Source: J029 sp964482495
GTDB lineage: Bacteria; Planctomycetota; UBA1135
DNA: 64,000 nucleotides
NCBI GenBank assembly: GCA_964482495.1
Contig: CAYZXS010000018.1
Location: 1-64,000 of the forward strand
Reading direction: 5' to 3'
Shown: piece after piece, positions 1 through 7,028 of the stretch
How positions within the stretch are numbered: the first letter of the stretch is position 1
Layout of the letters: each line of letters starts with the position of its first letter
The notes under the pieces: model-generated
Seen by the model: only the letters and a program-made list of their open reading frames with translations
Database searches by the model: none
Told to the model about the DNA's origin: nothing
Program-made: the position numbers and the translations under genes

Positions 1-4
1 CGGA

Positions 5-43
5 AATCGATGTCGGACCTCTCAAAACAATCGATGTCTGACC
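5..43. repeat. Two 15-bp near-identical direct repeats at the window edge
   Basis: AATCGATGTCGGACC (5-19) and AATCGATGTCTGACC (29-43) differ at one base and start 24 bp apart. They lie directly after the stop codon of the minus-strand isomerase gene. Read on the minus strand, the inner copy begins GGGGTCAGACATCGATT, which resembles the GGGGTCAG-type ends I associate with some transposon and REP-type elements. The rest of any such element would lie outside the window. The repeat itself is directly visible; the mobile-element reading is a guess. Confidence 0.45.
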
Positions 44-47
44 CCGT

Positions 48-1415
48 TTAGCGCACGACGAGGTGGATGGAGGAGAGGATCTCCTTGCGCAGGTCCTGGT
101 GGCGGGCGCGGCGGACCAGCTCCCGGAAGGCGGCCTCGTCGGGCCGCTCGCGGACCTGGGACAGGAACAGCAGGGCCATCCCTTCGCTGACGGCGATCGG
201 CTCCGAGACCTGGCCCGCCTCCATCTCGAAGGCGGCCTGGCAGACGGCGATGTCGACGCTGGACTCGAAGCGGTGCAGCCAGCCCAGCATGCCGCCCTGC
301 AGCCGGGAGACCTCGTGTTCGGACAGCTCCTCGGCCAGCCTCGCGAAGTCCTCCTCGCTGGCGATCTCGGCCCGGTAGGCCCGTAGCTCGGCCGCGGCTT
401 CGGTGAAGTCCAGGTCCAGCGGATCGACCTTCTCGGCCTTGGCGCGCAGCAAGAGCCAGCGCACCTGCCGCGCTTCACCGCTCTCGCCCTCGAGCGCGCC
501 GCGCTCCTCCTGGCTGAGCGCCTCGAACCAGGCGTCGGGGTAGCGCTCGGCGGCCAGCAGCCGCAAGTAGCCGGCGGTGCGCAGCTCGTCGCTGGCCTTG
601 ACCGCCTCCACCGAGGACCCCTGGGTCTGCAGGATCTGCTCGTAGCTCATGCCGCCGAAGGCCGGGTTCTCGGCCACGTGGCGCCGCCGCCACTCGATCT
701 CTCGGGCCAGGATCTCGTCCCCGAGCACCACCCGGTGCTCCTTGGCCCAGGCGGCCAGGTGGCGCTGCAGCACCAGCTGCTCCAGGTACTCCTTCTGCCG
801 CCCCTTGGGCAGCGCGGCGCGGATGGCGCCGCCGAGCTGCTCCAGGCTGACCCGGTAGGGGGGCGCGTCGAGGGCGTAGCCCTCCGGCGCCGCGGCCGAG
901 AGCTTGAGCAGCTCCTCCAGCCGCCGGGCGCTCCACTGCTCGAGCTGCTCGGGCGTCGGCACCTCCTCCGCGGCCATGCCCAGCTCCCGCCGGACCAGCT
1001 CCTCGTGCAGCAGCGAGTCCCGGAGCAGCGCCCGGAAGCTCTCCCGGTCCAGGCCCCGGGCCGCCAGCGCCGCGGCGAGGTCCATGCCGCCCTCCTCGGC
1101 CTGGCGGTAGACCTCGGCCACGCGGGCGTCGAGCTCCGAGGAGGAGATCTGCAAGCTGGCGCGGTCCGCCTCGCCCTGGACCAGCTGGATCTGGAGCAGG
1201 TGCTGCAGGGCCTCCTGGCCGAGCGGTTTGCGGTGGAAGCTACGGCCGAGGAAGCGCTCGTAGCTGGTGGCGTCGAGCTCGCCGCCGTCCCAGGCGGCGA
1301 CCACCCCGGGGGGCAGCTGCGGCGCCTCGGCGCCGGTCTCCTGGGGCGGGACGGGGAGGAAGGGGACCGCGAGCGGGGCCGCGGGGAAGGCGAGGACCAG
1401 GGGAGCGAGCAGCAT
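48..1415 (-). CDS. Exported SurA/PrsA-like parvulin peptidyl-prolyl isomerase
   Basis: Predicted periplasmic foldase of 455 residues. The start is the ATG at 1415 because it begins a signal peptide (MLLAPLVLAFPAAPLA); the open frame further upstream is proline/arginine-rich low-complexity sequence and would run into the next gene. Residues about 45-190 are helical and SurA_N-like. Residues about 316-425 look like a parvulin (PpiC) domain, with the pattern FARLAEELSEHE...GGMLGWL...AFEMEAGQVSEPI. It lies 73 bp downstream of the AAA+ ATPase gene on the same strand and may be cotranscribed with it. Its client proteins cannot be told from sequence. The family call is good; catalytic activity is inferred. 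Confidence 0.8.
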   Translation of the reverse strand: MLLAPLVLAFPAAPLAVPFLPVPPQETGAEAPQLPPGVVAAWDGGELDATSYERFLGRSFHRKPLGQEALQHLLQIQLVQGEADRASLQISSSELDARVAEVYRQAEEGGMDLAAALAARGLDRESFRALLRDSLLHEELVRRELGMAAEEVPTPEQLEQWSARRLEELLKLSAAAPEGYALDAPPYRVSLEQLGGAIRAALPKGRQKEYLEQLVLQRHLAAWAKEHRVVLGDEILAREIEWRRRHVAENPAFGGMSYEQILQTQGSSVEAVKASDELRTAGYLRLLAAERYPDAWFEALSQEERGALEGESGEARQVRWLLLRAKAEKVDPLDLDFTEAAAELRAYRAEIASEEDFARLAEELSEHEVSRLQGGMLGWLHRFESSVDIAVCQAAFEMEAGQVSEPIAVSEGMALLFLSQVRERPDEAAFRELVRRARHQDLRKEILSSIHLVVR

Positions 1416-1438
1416 CGGGGGGGCACCAGGATAGGCGC

Positions 1439-1465
1439 GGGGGCCCGCCTCGCGGGCGGGCCCCC
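1439..1465 (-). terminator. Perfect 10-bp GC hairpin between AAA+ and isomerase genes
   Basis: GGGGGCCCGC (1439-1448) pairs perfectly with GCGGGCCCCC (1456-1465) across a 7-nt loop. It sits in the 73-bp gap just after the stop of the AAA+ gene (minus strand). No T-run follows on either side, so it may be an attenuating or RNA-processing structure rather than a classical intrinsic terminator. Confidence 0.4.
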
Positions 1466-1488
1466 TGTAGGCCGATGCGGCGCGCGGG

Positions 1489-2808
1489 TTACGCCGACCG
1501 GCGGCGCCTCCGGGGTGCGGTCTCGGGGTCGAGCACCACCTCGTTGGACCGCCAGCGGATGACCACCTGGTCACCGTCGCCGAGCTCGCCGTCGAGCACG
1601 GCGTTGGAGAGGGGCTCCTCGACCAGACGGGCGACGGTGCGCCGGACCTCGCGGGCGCCGTAGTCGGGGCTGAAGCCCTTGTCCGCCAGCTCCGCGACCA
1701 GCCGCGGGGTCCAGGACATGCGCACGCCGACCCGGTCCATCCGCTCGGCCACCTCGGCCAGCTTCATGGCCGCGATGCGCTGGCAGGAGCGCCTGCCCAG
1801 CGGGTGGAAGACCAGCACCTTGTCCATCCGGTTGAGCAGCTCGGGCTTGAAGTTGCGCCGCACCGCCGCCTGGGTCAGGTCGACGAAGTCCTGCTCCTCG
1901 AGCACGCCCTCGCGGCCGAAGCCGACCCGGTTGGCGGCCTCGGCGTAGTCGGCGGTGCCGACGTTCGAGGTCATCAGCACCACGGCGTCGTTGAAGCTGA
2001 CCGTGTTGCCCTTGGAGTCGGTCAGGCGGCCGTCGTCCAAGATCTGCAGCAGCATGTTGTGCAGCTTCTCGTGGCCCTTCTCGATCTCGTCGAAGAGCAC
2101 CACGGCGTGGGGGTCGGCCATCAGCGCCTCGGTCAGCGTGCCGCCCTCGTTGTGGCCGACGTAGCCGGGAGGGGCGCCGATCAGCTTGGCGGTCTCGTGC
2201 GGCAGCGCGTACTCGCTGCAGTCGATGCGGATCAGGTTGTCCTCGCCGTAGAGGTTGCGGGCGAGCGACTTGGCGAGCTCGGTCTTGCCGACGCCGGTGC
2301 GTCCGACCATCAGGAAGCTGGCCATCGGCCGGCGCGGGTCGTTGAGGCCGGCGGCGGCCTTGCGCACCGCCCGGCTCACGGTCGAGACGTGGTCGTCCTG
2401 GCCGACGATCTCGTCGAGCAGGCGGCCTTCGATCTCGGCCGCGCGGAGCCGGAAGCGCTCCCGCTGCTGCTCCTCGTCGAGCCGCTCCTCCTGGCCCTCG
2501 GTCGAGGCGGGCAGGGCGACGGTGTGGATCTCCAGCCGGGGGTTGACGTCGACGCAGATCTGGTAGAGCAGGTCCTCCGCGGCGGCGCTGTCCTCGGGGT
2601 AGATCTGCTGCACCCGCGGCAGCACCGAGTCCTCGACGCCGACCACGCAGGCGCGGACAACCATGCGGCGGTACTCCCGACGGTCGAGCAGCTTCCCTGC
2701 TTCGTCGACCGGGAGGGGGAGCTGCTCCTCGTTCGACAGGATCCGGACGCGGATGAACCCGTCGATGAGGTCGAAGTATTTGTAGACAAGTCCGCTTTCG
2801 TTCAACAC
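1489..2808 (-). CDS. HSP100/Clp-like AAA+ ATPase with a short unusual N-terminus
   Basis: A 439-residue AAA+ protein with a single nucleotide-binding module of the ClpB/ClpC D2 type. Walker A is GRTGVGKTE, Walker B is AVVLFDEIEKGH, the pore-loop region contains GAPPGYVGHNEGG, sensor 1 lies in VLMTSNVG, and the small lid domain contains the arginine-finger-like SPDYGAREVRR. The first ~115 residues replace the usual N-domain and D1 ring; I do not recognise them. The start is a GTG at 2808 with GGAG about 11 nt upstream. No IGF/L ClpP-docking loop is obvious. It could be a ClpX/ClpB-type unfoldase or a specialised disassembly ATPase. It is divergent from the kinase gene and upstream of an isomerase gene. 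Confidence 0.8.
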   Translation of the reverse strand: MLNESGLVYKYFDLIDGFIRVRILSNEEQLPLPVDEAGKLLDRREYRRMVVRACVVGVEDSVLPRVQQIYPEDSAAAEDLLYQICVDVNPRLEIHTVALPASTEGQEERLDEEQQRERFRLRAAEIEGRLLDEIVGQDDHVSTVSRAVRKAAAGLNDPRRPMASFLMVGRTGVGKTELAKSLARNLYGEDNLIRIDCSEYALPHETAKLIGAPPGYVGHNEGGTLTEALMADPHAVVLFDEIEKGHEKLHNMLLQILDDGRLTDSKGNTVSFNDAVVLMTSNVGTADYAEAANRVGFGREGVLEEQDFVDLTQAAVRRNFKPELLNRMDKVLVFHPLGRRSCQRIAAMKLAEVAERMDRVGVRMSWTPRLVAELADKGFSPDYGAREVRRTVARLVEEPLSNAVLDGELGDGDQVVIRWRSNEVVLDPETAPRRRRRSA

Positions 2809-2907
2809 GATGCACGCTCCAAAGGGGGATGGTCCTCGGTGCGATCCTCTTTCGGCCGCTCAGACCTGGCGCCTTTAGGATGTCCGGCCCGCCCAGCGGA
2901 CCCCACC
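2809..2907. promoter_or_regulatory. Divergent intergenic region between AAA+ and kinase genes
   Basis: These 99 bp must hold the 5' regions of two divergent genes. On the plus strand TAGGAT (2876-2881) could be a -10 for the kinase gene, but no convincing -35 precedes it at 16-18 bp. On the minus strand GGAG (around 2816-2820) is a plausible ribosome-binding site for the GTG at 2808. Promoter positions are uncertain. Confidence 0.3.
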
Positions 2908-3909
2908 ATGAGCCCGACGCCTGACGACCAAGAGTTCCTCGCGCTGCTCGTCCACCGCGGCTTCCTGTCGCGAGAGCAGGCGATCTCGGTCCTCCAGGCA
3001 GCGGCGGAGGGGCCCCTGGAGCCGGCTTTGGCGGCCGCCACCGGCTGGGGCGAGGAGAAGGTCCAATTCCTGCGCCGGACCCGGGCTCTCAGCGAGCCGG
3101 AGATCCCCGGCTACCTGGTCGAGCGACGGGTCGGCGTGGGCGGCACCGCCGAGGTCTTCGCCGCCCGCCGGAAGCAGGGCAACCAGCGCGTCGCCCTCAA
3201 GGTGCTGTTGCCGTCGCTGGCCCGCGACCCGGCGGCGGTGCGCCGCTTCCTGGAGGAGGCCAAGCTGCTCCAGCGCCTGGACCACCCGGCCATCGTGCGG
3301 GGCCACCGGGTCTTCAAATTCGTCGGCACCTACGTGCTCGAGATGGACTTCGTGCCCGGGAAGACCCTGCTCGAGTACCAGGAGGATGGCGGTAGCTTCG
3401 ACGAGGACGGTGCGCTGTCGGTGGTGCTCCAGGTCGCCCGGGCCCTCGAGGCCATGCGCGAGGCCGGCGTCGTCCACCGCGACCTGAAGCCCGGCAACCT
3501 GATGATCGACCGCCACGGCACGATCAAGCTCATCGACCTGGGCTTCGCCGGCACCGGCATGAGCGGCCGCGCCAGCGAGGACACCACCCTCGGCACGCCG
3601 GCCTACCTGGCGCCCGAGCAGGCCATGGGCGACAGCGAGCTGGACGCCCGCGCCGACATCTACTCCCTCGGCGCGACCCTCTACCACCTGGTGGTCGGCG
3701 CCTTGCCCTTCGAGGGCGAGACCGACGAGGAGGTGCTGCGGAAGCAGATCCTGGCCGGCCTCAGCGGCAAGGCGCTCAAGGGCGGCGACATCTCGCCGAG
3801 GATGCACTACATCATCGAGAAGATGATGGCCAAGGACCGGGAGGTCCGCTATTCCTCGCCCTCCGAGCTGATCGCCGACATCGAGGGCATGCGCGACTTC
3901 GGCGGCTGA
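2908..3909 (+). CDS. Hanks-type serine/threonine protein kinase (soluble)
   Basis: A 333-residue eukaryotic-type kinase. After a ~65-residue N-terminal helical segment come the glycine loop GVGGTAEVF (75-83), catalytic lysine K98 in VALKVL, the catalytic loop HRDLKPGN (190-197, Asp192), DLG at 210-212 in place of DFG, and the APEQ motif at 235-238. No transmembrane helix, PASTA or other sensor domain follows, so it is a minimal cytoplasmic kinase. The frame is open far upstream, but the ATG at 2908 gives the first kinase-like residues. The next gene starts 2 bp after its stop, so they are probably cotranscribed. The substrate is unknown; the FHA protein at 7 kb is a candidate phosphothreonine reader in the neighbourhood. 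Confidence 0.9.
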   Translation: MSPTPDDQEFLALLVHRGFLSREQAISVLQAAAEGPLEPALAAATGWGEEKVQFLRRTRALSEPEIPGYLVERRVGVGGTAEVFAARRKQGNQRVALKVLLPSLARDPAAVRRFLEEAKLLQRLDHPAIVRGHRVFKFVGTYVLEMDFVPGKTLLEYQEDGGSFDEDGALSVVLQVARALEAMREAGVVHRDLKPGNLMIDRHGTIKLIDLGFAGTGMSGRASEDTTLGTPAYLAPEQAMGDSELDARADIYSLGATLYHLVVGALPFEGETDEEVLRKQILAGLSGKALKGGDISPRMHYIIEKMMAKDREVRYSSPSELIADIEGMRDFGG

Positions 3910-3911
3910 GC

Positions 3912-4286
3912 TTGGAGCCTCCCTTCGACTTCGCCTGCCGCCGCTGCGGCAACTGCTGCCGCGCCGGGCACGGCCGGGTCTGGTTCGAGCCGGAGGAGCT
4001 GCCGGCGATGGCGGCGGCGCGGGGCATGGAGGAGCAGGCCTTCGCCGCGCTGCACGTCACCCGGGTCGGGGAGCGCCTCTCCTTGCGCGAGGGGCCGCAC
4101 GGCCGCTGCAGCCTGCTCGAGGGGCTGAACGAGTGTTCGGTCTACGAGGCCCGACCGGAGCAGTGCCGGAGCTTCCCCTACTGGCCCGCGATCCTGGAAG
4201 GAGGCCCTGCGCTCGAGCGGGCTGCCGCGTATTGTCGCGGCCTGCGGCCCCGGCCGCCGGCCTCCGGCCCCTCGCCAAGCGCATGA
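3912..4286 (+). CDS. YkgJ-family cysteine-cluster protein
   Basis: A 124-residue protein starting at a TTG, 2 bp after the kinase stop. It begins with the CxxCxxCC cluster CRRCGNCC (Cys9, 12, 15, 16), followed by GRCSLLE, ECSVYEARPEQCRSFPYW and a late CRG. This is the signature of the YkgJ/UPF0153 zinc- or iron-chelating family. The molecular function of that family is poorly known; metal binding is the safe statement. Its stop overlaps the start of the next gene (ATGA at 4283-4286), so translation is coupled to the metalloprotease gene. Confidence 0.85.
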   Translation: MEPPFDFACRRCGNCCRAGHGRVWFEPEELPAMAAARGMEEQAFAALHVTRVGERLSLREGPHGRCSLLEGLNECSVYEARPEQCRSFPYWPAILEGGPALERAAAYCRGLRPRPPASGPSPSA

Positions 4287-5506
4287 TCCTCGCCGCCACC
4301 GCCCTGTCCTTCTTCGCCGTGCCTGCCTTCCAGGAGCCGCCGGCGGAGCCCCAGACGGCCGCGGAGTGGAACGAGCGCGGGGTCGGCTTGCTCGAGCGGG
4401 GCGAGGCCGCCGAGGCGGTGGAGGCGCTGAAGCGCGCCCGGGCCCTGGCCCCCGAGGACGCCGTCGTGGCCGTCAATCTTGCTCGGGCCTATGGCCACTT
4501 CGGGAGCCTGCGCTTCGAGCAAGGGCGGCTGCCCGAAGCCCTCGAGGCCTTCCGGGCCGGCAGCGCCGTGGACCGCGACGGCGGCCACAATGAGGTCTTG
4601 GCGGCCCAGGTCCTGCTCCGGCAGGGCGACCGGGCGGCCGCCCGCGAGGGCGCCGACCGGGTCCTGGCCGACTTCCCCGCCAACACCGCCGCCGCCCGCC
4701 TCGCCGCCGATCTCCGGGCGGTGGGCGGCGACCTGGACGGCGCCGTGGAGCTCCTCGAGCGGGCATGCGCCGGCCTGGCCGAGGACGCCCCGCTGCGCCG
4801 GCGGCTGCGCCAGCTCAAGGAAGAGCAGGAGGCGGTGAGTGGCTTCCTGACCGACTCCTCGGCCCACTTCCAGGTCCGCTACGACCCGCGGCGCCCGGCC
4901 CTGGTGCAGGCGGTGCCGGCGCTGATGAGCGATCTCGAGCGGGCCTACCAGCGGGTGGCCCGGGACTTCGGGCTGGCCCCGGTGGACCGGATCCTGGTCC
5001 TGGTGCTCGACCGCGAGCGCTACTTGGCCGACGCCCCCGAGTGGTCCGCCGGCCTCTACGACGGCCAGATCCGGCTCTCCGTCGGCGACTACGCCGCCGA
5101 GGCCGAGAAGCTGCGGGCCACGATGCGCCATGAGTTCGCCCACGCGGCCCTGCACCGGCTCGGGTCGGCGCTGCCCACCTGGTTCCAGGAGGGCATGGCG
5201 CAGCTGGTCGAGGACCGGCCGGTGGACCGCGCACGCCGCAGCCTGGCCGGCGCCGAGGCGCCGACGCTGCCGGCGCTGGCCGGCGACTGGACGGTCTGGG
5301 AGCAGCGCCCGCGCGTAGCCCGCGCCTACGCTTACAGCCTGTCCTTCTGCAGCTTCCTGGCCGAGGAGTACGGCCCCACGGTCTACGCCCTGTTGTTCGA
5401 GAACCTGCGGCAGCGCGGCTTCGAGGACGCCTTCCGCCGCACCTTCGGCAAGGCGCTGGCCGACGTCGACGACGAACACCGACGGGCGCTGCGCGGCTCC
5501 TCTTGA
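4283..5506 (+). CDS. TPR protein with gluzincin (peptidase MA-like) metalloprotease domain
   Basis: A 407-residue protein. The ATG at 4283 overlaps the previous stop and opens a signal-peptide-like segment (MILAATALSFFAVPAF). Residues about 25-200 form TPR-like helical repeats (EWNERGVGLLERGEAAEAVE and similar). The C-terminal half carries the zinc motif HEFAH (His283, Glu284, His287) with a third ligand candidate Glu303 in WFQEGMAQ, the spacing expected of gluzincins of the peptidase MA superfamily. It is probably exported. The active-site residues are intact, but the substrate is unknown. The following RadC-like gene begins at or just after its stop. Confidence 0.8.
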   Translation: MILAATALSFFAVPAFQEPPAEPQTAAEWNERGVGLLERGEAAEAVEALKRARALAPEDAVVAVNLARAYGHFGSLRFEQGRLPEALEAFRAGSAVDRDGGHNEVLAAQVLLRQGDRAAAREGADRVLADFPANTAAARLAADLRAVGGDLDGAVELLERACAGLAEDAPLRRRLRQLKEEQEAVSGFLTDSSAHFQVRYDPRRPALVQAVPALMSDLERAYQRVARDFGLAPVDRILVLVLDRERYLADAPEWSAGLYDGQIRLSVGDYAAEAEKLRATMRHEFAHAALHRLGSALPTWFQEGMAQLVEDRPVDRARRSLAGAEAPTLPALAGDWTVWEQRPRVARAYAYSLSFCSFLAEEYGPTVYALLFENLRQRGFEDAFRRTFGKALADVDDEHRRALRGSS

Positions 5507-5544
5507 GGCGTAACCCGGCGGCCCCGTCCGCGTCTGCTGGGGGG

Positions 5545-6159
5545 ATGAGCGCCGTCCCCGCCCTCGAAATCGATGACCTCGAGCTGCTCGCGCGGGCGCT
5601 CGGGACCCGGCCCGAGGCCGAGCTCGCGGCCCGCCTCGCGCGCAGTGGCGGCCCGGCGAGTCTGCTGGGCCTGCGATCCGCGGAGCTCCGCGCCCGGCTC
5701 ACCATCCCCGCGGCCGCCGCGCGCCGCCTGGCGGCTGGGCTCGAGCTCGGCCGCCGGGCGGTCGCCCGGGCCGCCCCGCTGCCCGAACCGCTGCGGGGTG
5801 GCAAGGACACCTGGGCCTACCTGGCCCCGCGCTTCGCCGGATGCCGCGTCGAGTGCTTTCGCGGCCTCTACCTCGACGCCAAGGGGCGGCTGCTCCACCA
5901 CCAGCAGCTCAGCGAGGGCACCCTGACCGCCTCGCTGGTCCACCCGCGGGAGGTCTTCGGGCCGGCCCTGACCCACCGGGCGGCGGCGGTGGTGGTGGCC
6001 CACAACCATCCCTCCGGCGACCCCGAGCCCTCCGCCGAGGACCGGGCGACCACCCGGCGGCTGGTCCGCGCGGGCCGGTTGCTCGGGGTGGAGTTGCTCG
6101 ACCACGTGGTCTGCGGCGCCGGCCGCTACGTCTCCTTCCTGGAGCAGGGCTGGCTCTGA
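5545..6159 (+). CDS. radC: RadC-like JAB/MPN domain protein
   Basis: A 204-residue protein from the ATG at 5545; a TTG at 5503 overlapping the previous stop would add 14 residues. The C-terminal half has the RadC JAMM signature: Ala-His-Asn-His-Pro-Ser-Gly-Asp followed by PEPSAEDRATTRRL and GVELLDHVV. The N-terminal half is a compact helical region like the helix-hairpin-helix part of RadC but divergent. The RadC family has an unproven role in DNA repair, and JAMM metallopeptidase or deubiquitinase-like activity has not been established. It converges on rsmE with only 25 bp between the genes. Confidence 0.8.
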   Translation: MSAVPALEIDDLELLARALGTRPEAELAARLARSGGPASLLGLRSAELRARLTIPAAAARRLAAGLELGRRAVARAAPLPEPLRGGKDTWAYLAPRFAGCRVECFRGLYLDAKGRLLHHQQLSEGTLTASLVHPREVFGPALTHRAAAVVVAHNHPSGDPEPSAEDRATTRRLVRAGRLLGVELLDHVVCGAGRYVSFLEQGWL

Positions 6160-6184
6160 GGCCTTCCGCGCGACGTGCGCCCGC

Positions 6185-6898
6185 TCAGCCGACGGGGGAG
6201 AGCTGGCACAGGGCCGCCGCCAGCGGCCCCGCGGCCTCGATCCGGAGCACCGTGGGCAGCAGGCCCGCGCGGGGCAGGCCGCGGCTCTCGAGGAGCGCGA
6301 GCTCGGCCGGGCTGAAGCCGCCCTCCGGCCCGACCAGCAGCGCCAGCGGTCCGGCGGGTAGCTCCGCCAGCAGCGCGCCGAGCGGAGGGGCGCCGGGGCT
6401 CAGGACCACGAGCGGGTCGCCGGCGAGGGCGGCGAGAGCCTCCTCGAGCGGCAAGGGCGTGGACGCCAGCGCGGGGGGGCTGGGGTTGCGGCACTGCTGC
6501 CCGCTCTCCCGGGCCAGCCGCTGCCAGCGCTCGAGCCGCTGGGCGCGGAAGGGCTCGCGTCCGGCGATGCTGCGCTCGAAGATCACGGGCTGGATCCGGG
6601 CGACGCCGGCTTCTGTGGCCCGGGTGACCAGCTCGTCCGCCCGGGGGCCCTTGGGCCACGCCGTGGCCAGGCACAGCTCCCGGAGGGCCAGTGTGGGCCT
6701 CTCCGCGATCCCGAGCAGCTCCAGCTCCTCGCCCCCGGCCCAGCGGCTGAGGAGGCCCGGCCCTCCCTCTTCCGGGAGCAGCAGGAAGTCCTGCCCAGGC
6801 CCGATTCGGAGCGCCCTGAGGTGTCGCAGCAGGGCCGCCGGGGCCGGCCACCGGCCGCCAGGGGAGGGGAGCGGCCCGGAAAGGAAGAAGAACCTCAT
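6185..6898 (-). CDS. rsmE: 16S rRNA (uracil-1498-N3)-methyltransferase RsmE
   Basis: A 237-residue SPOUT-fold methyltransferase that methylates N3 of U1498 in 16S rRNA using S-adenosylmethionine. Family signatures are all present: TEAGVARIQPV, the ARESGQQCRNP segment, LLVGPEGGFSPAE and the knot-forming LLPTVLRIEAAGPLAAA near the C-terminus. Length is normal. The frame extends no further upstream than the ATG at 6898, which follows a plausible divergent promoter. An N-terminal PUA-like domain (MRFFFL...) precedes the knot. Confidence 0.92.
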   Translation of the reverse strand: MRFFFLSGPLPSPGGRWPAPAALLRHLRALRIGPGQDFLLLPEEGGPGLLSRWAGGEELELLGIAERPTLALRELCLATAWPKGPRADELVTRATEAGVARIQPVIFERSIAGREPFRAQRLERWQRLARESGQQCRNPSPPALASTPLPLEEALAALAGDPLVVLSPGAPPLGALLAELPAGPLALLVGPEGGFSPAELALLESRGLPRAGLLPTVLRIEAAGPLAAALCQLSPVG

Positions 6899-6911
6899 GC
6901 GCCCGGGGAGG

Positions 6912-6940
6912 ATAGTAACCCCGAGCCCTCTCCGACCTAA
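6912..6940 (-). promoter_or_regulatory. Candidate sigma70-type promoter for rsmE
   Basis: On the minus strand TTAGGT (6940-6935), a 17-bp spacer and TACTAT (6917-6912) precede the rsmE ATG at 6898. The -35 is imperfect but spacing is ideal. It lies back to back with the FHA-operon promoter; the two -35 boxes are 18 bp apart. Confidence 0.4.
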
Positions 6941-6958
6941 GAGGATCGGGCCGTCGCA

Positions 6959-6987
6959 TTGCCCGGCTCCGTGCGTCCCCCTAGACT
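6959..6987 (+). promoter_or_regulatory. Candidate sigma70-type promoter for the FHA/pseudopilin operon
   Basis: TTGCCC (6959-6964), exactly 17 bp, then TAGACT (6982-6987). The ribosome-binding site GGAGGGG (7008-7014) and the ATG at 7029 follow. Because the following genes overlap or nearly abut, this promoter could drive the whole cluster to about 22.8 kb or beyond. Confidence 0.5.
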
Positions 6988-7028
6988 GCCTGCTCGCACG
7001 GAAGTCCGGAGGGGAACCTCACTTCTGC

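Noticed and set aside
1804..2907. Long plus-strand open frame upstream of the kinase, in frame with it
   Set aside because: It is antisense to the well-conserved AAA+ ATPase gene and has the low-complexity composition typical of a GC-rich shadow frame; the kinase domain begins after the ATG at 2908.
5841..7028. Extension of the FHA frame across the radC and rsmE region
   Set aside because: It overlaps two clear genes, one antisense, and its sequence is Arg/Pro/Ala-rich; promoter and ribosome-binding site place the real start at 7029.
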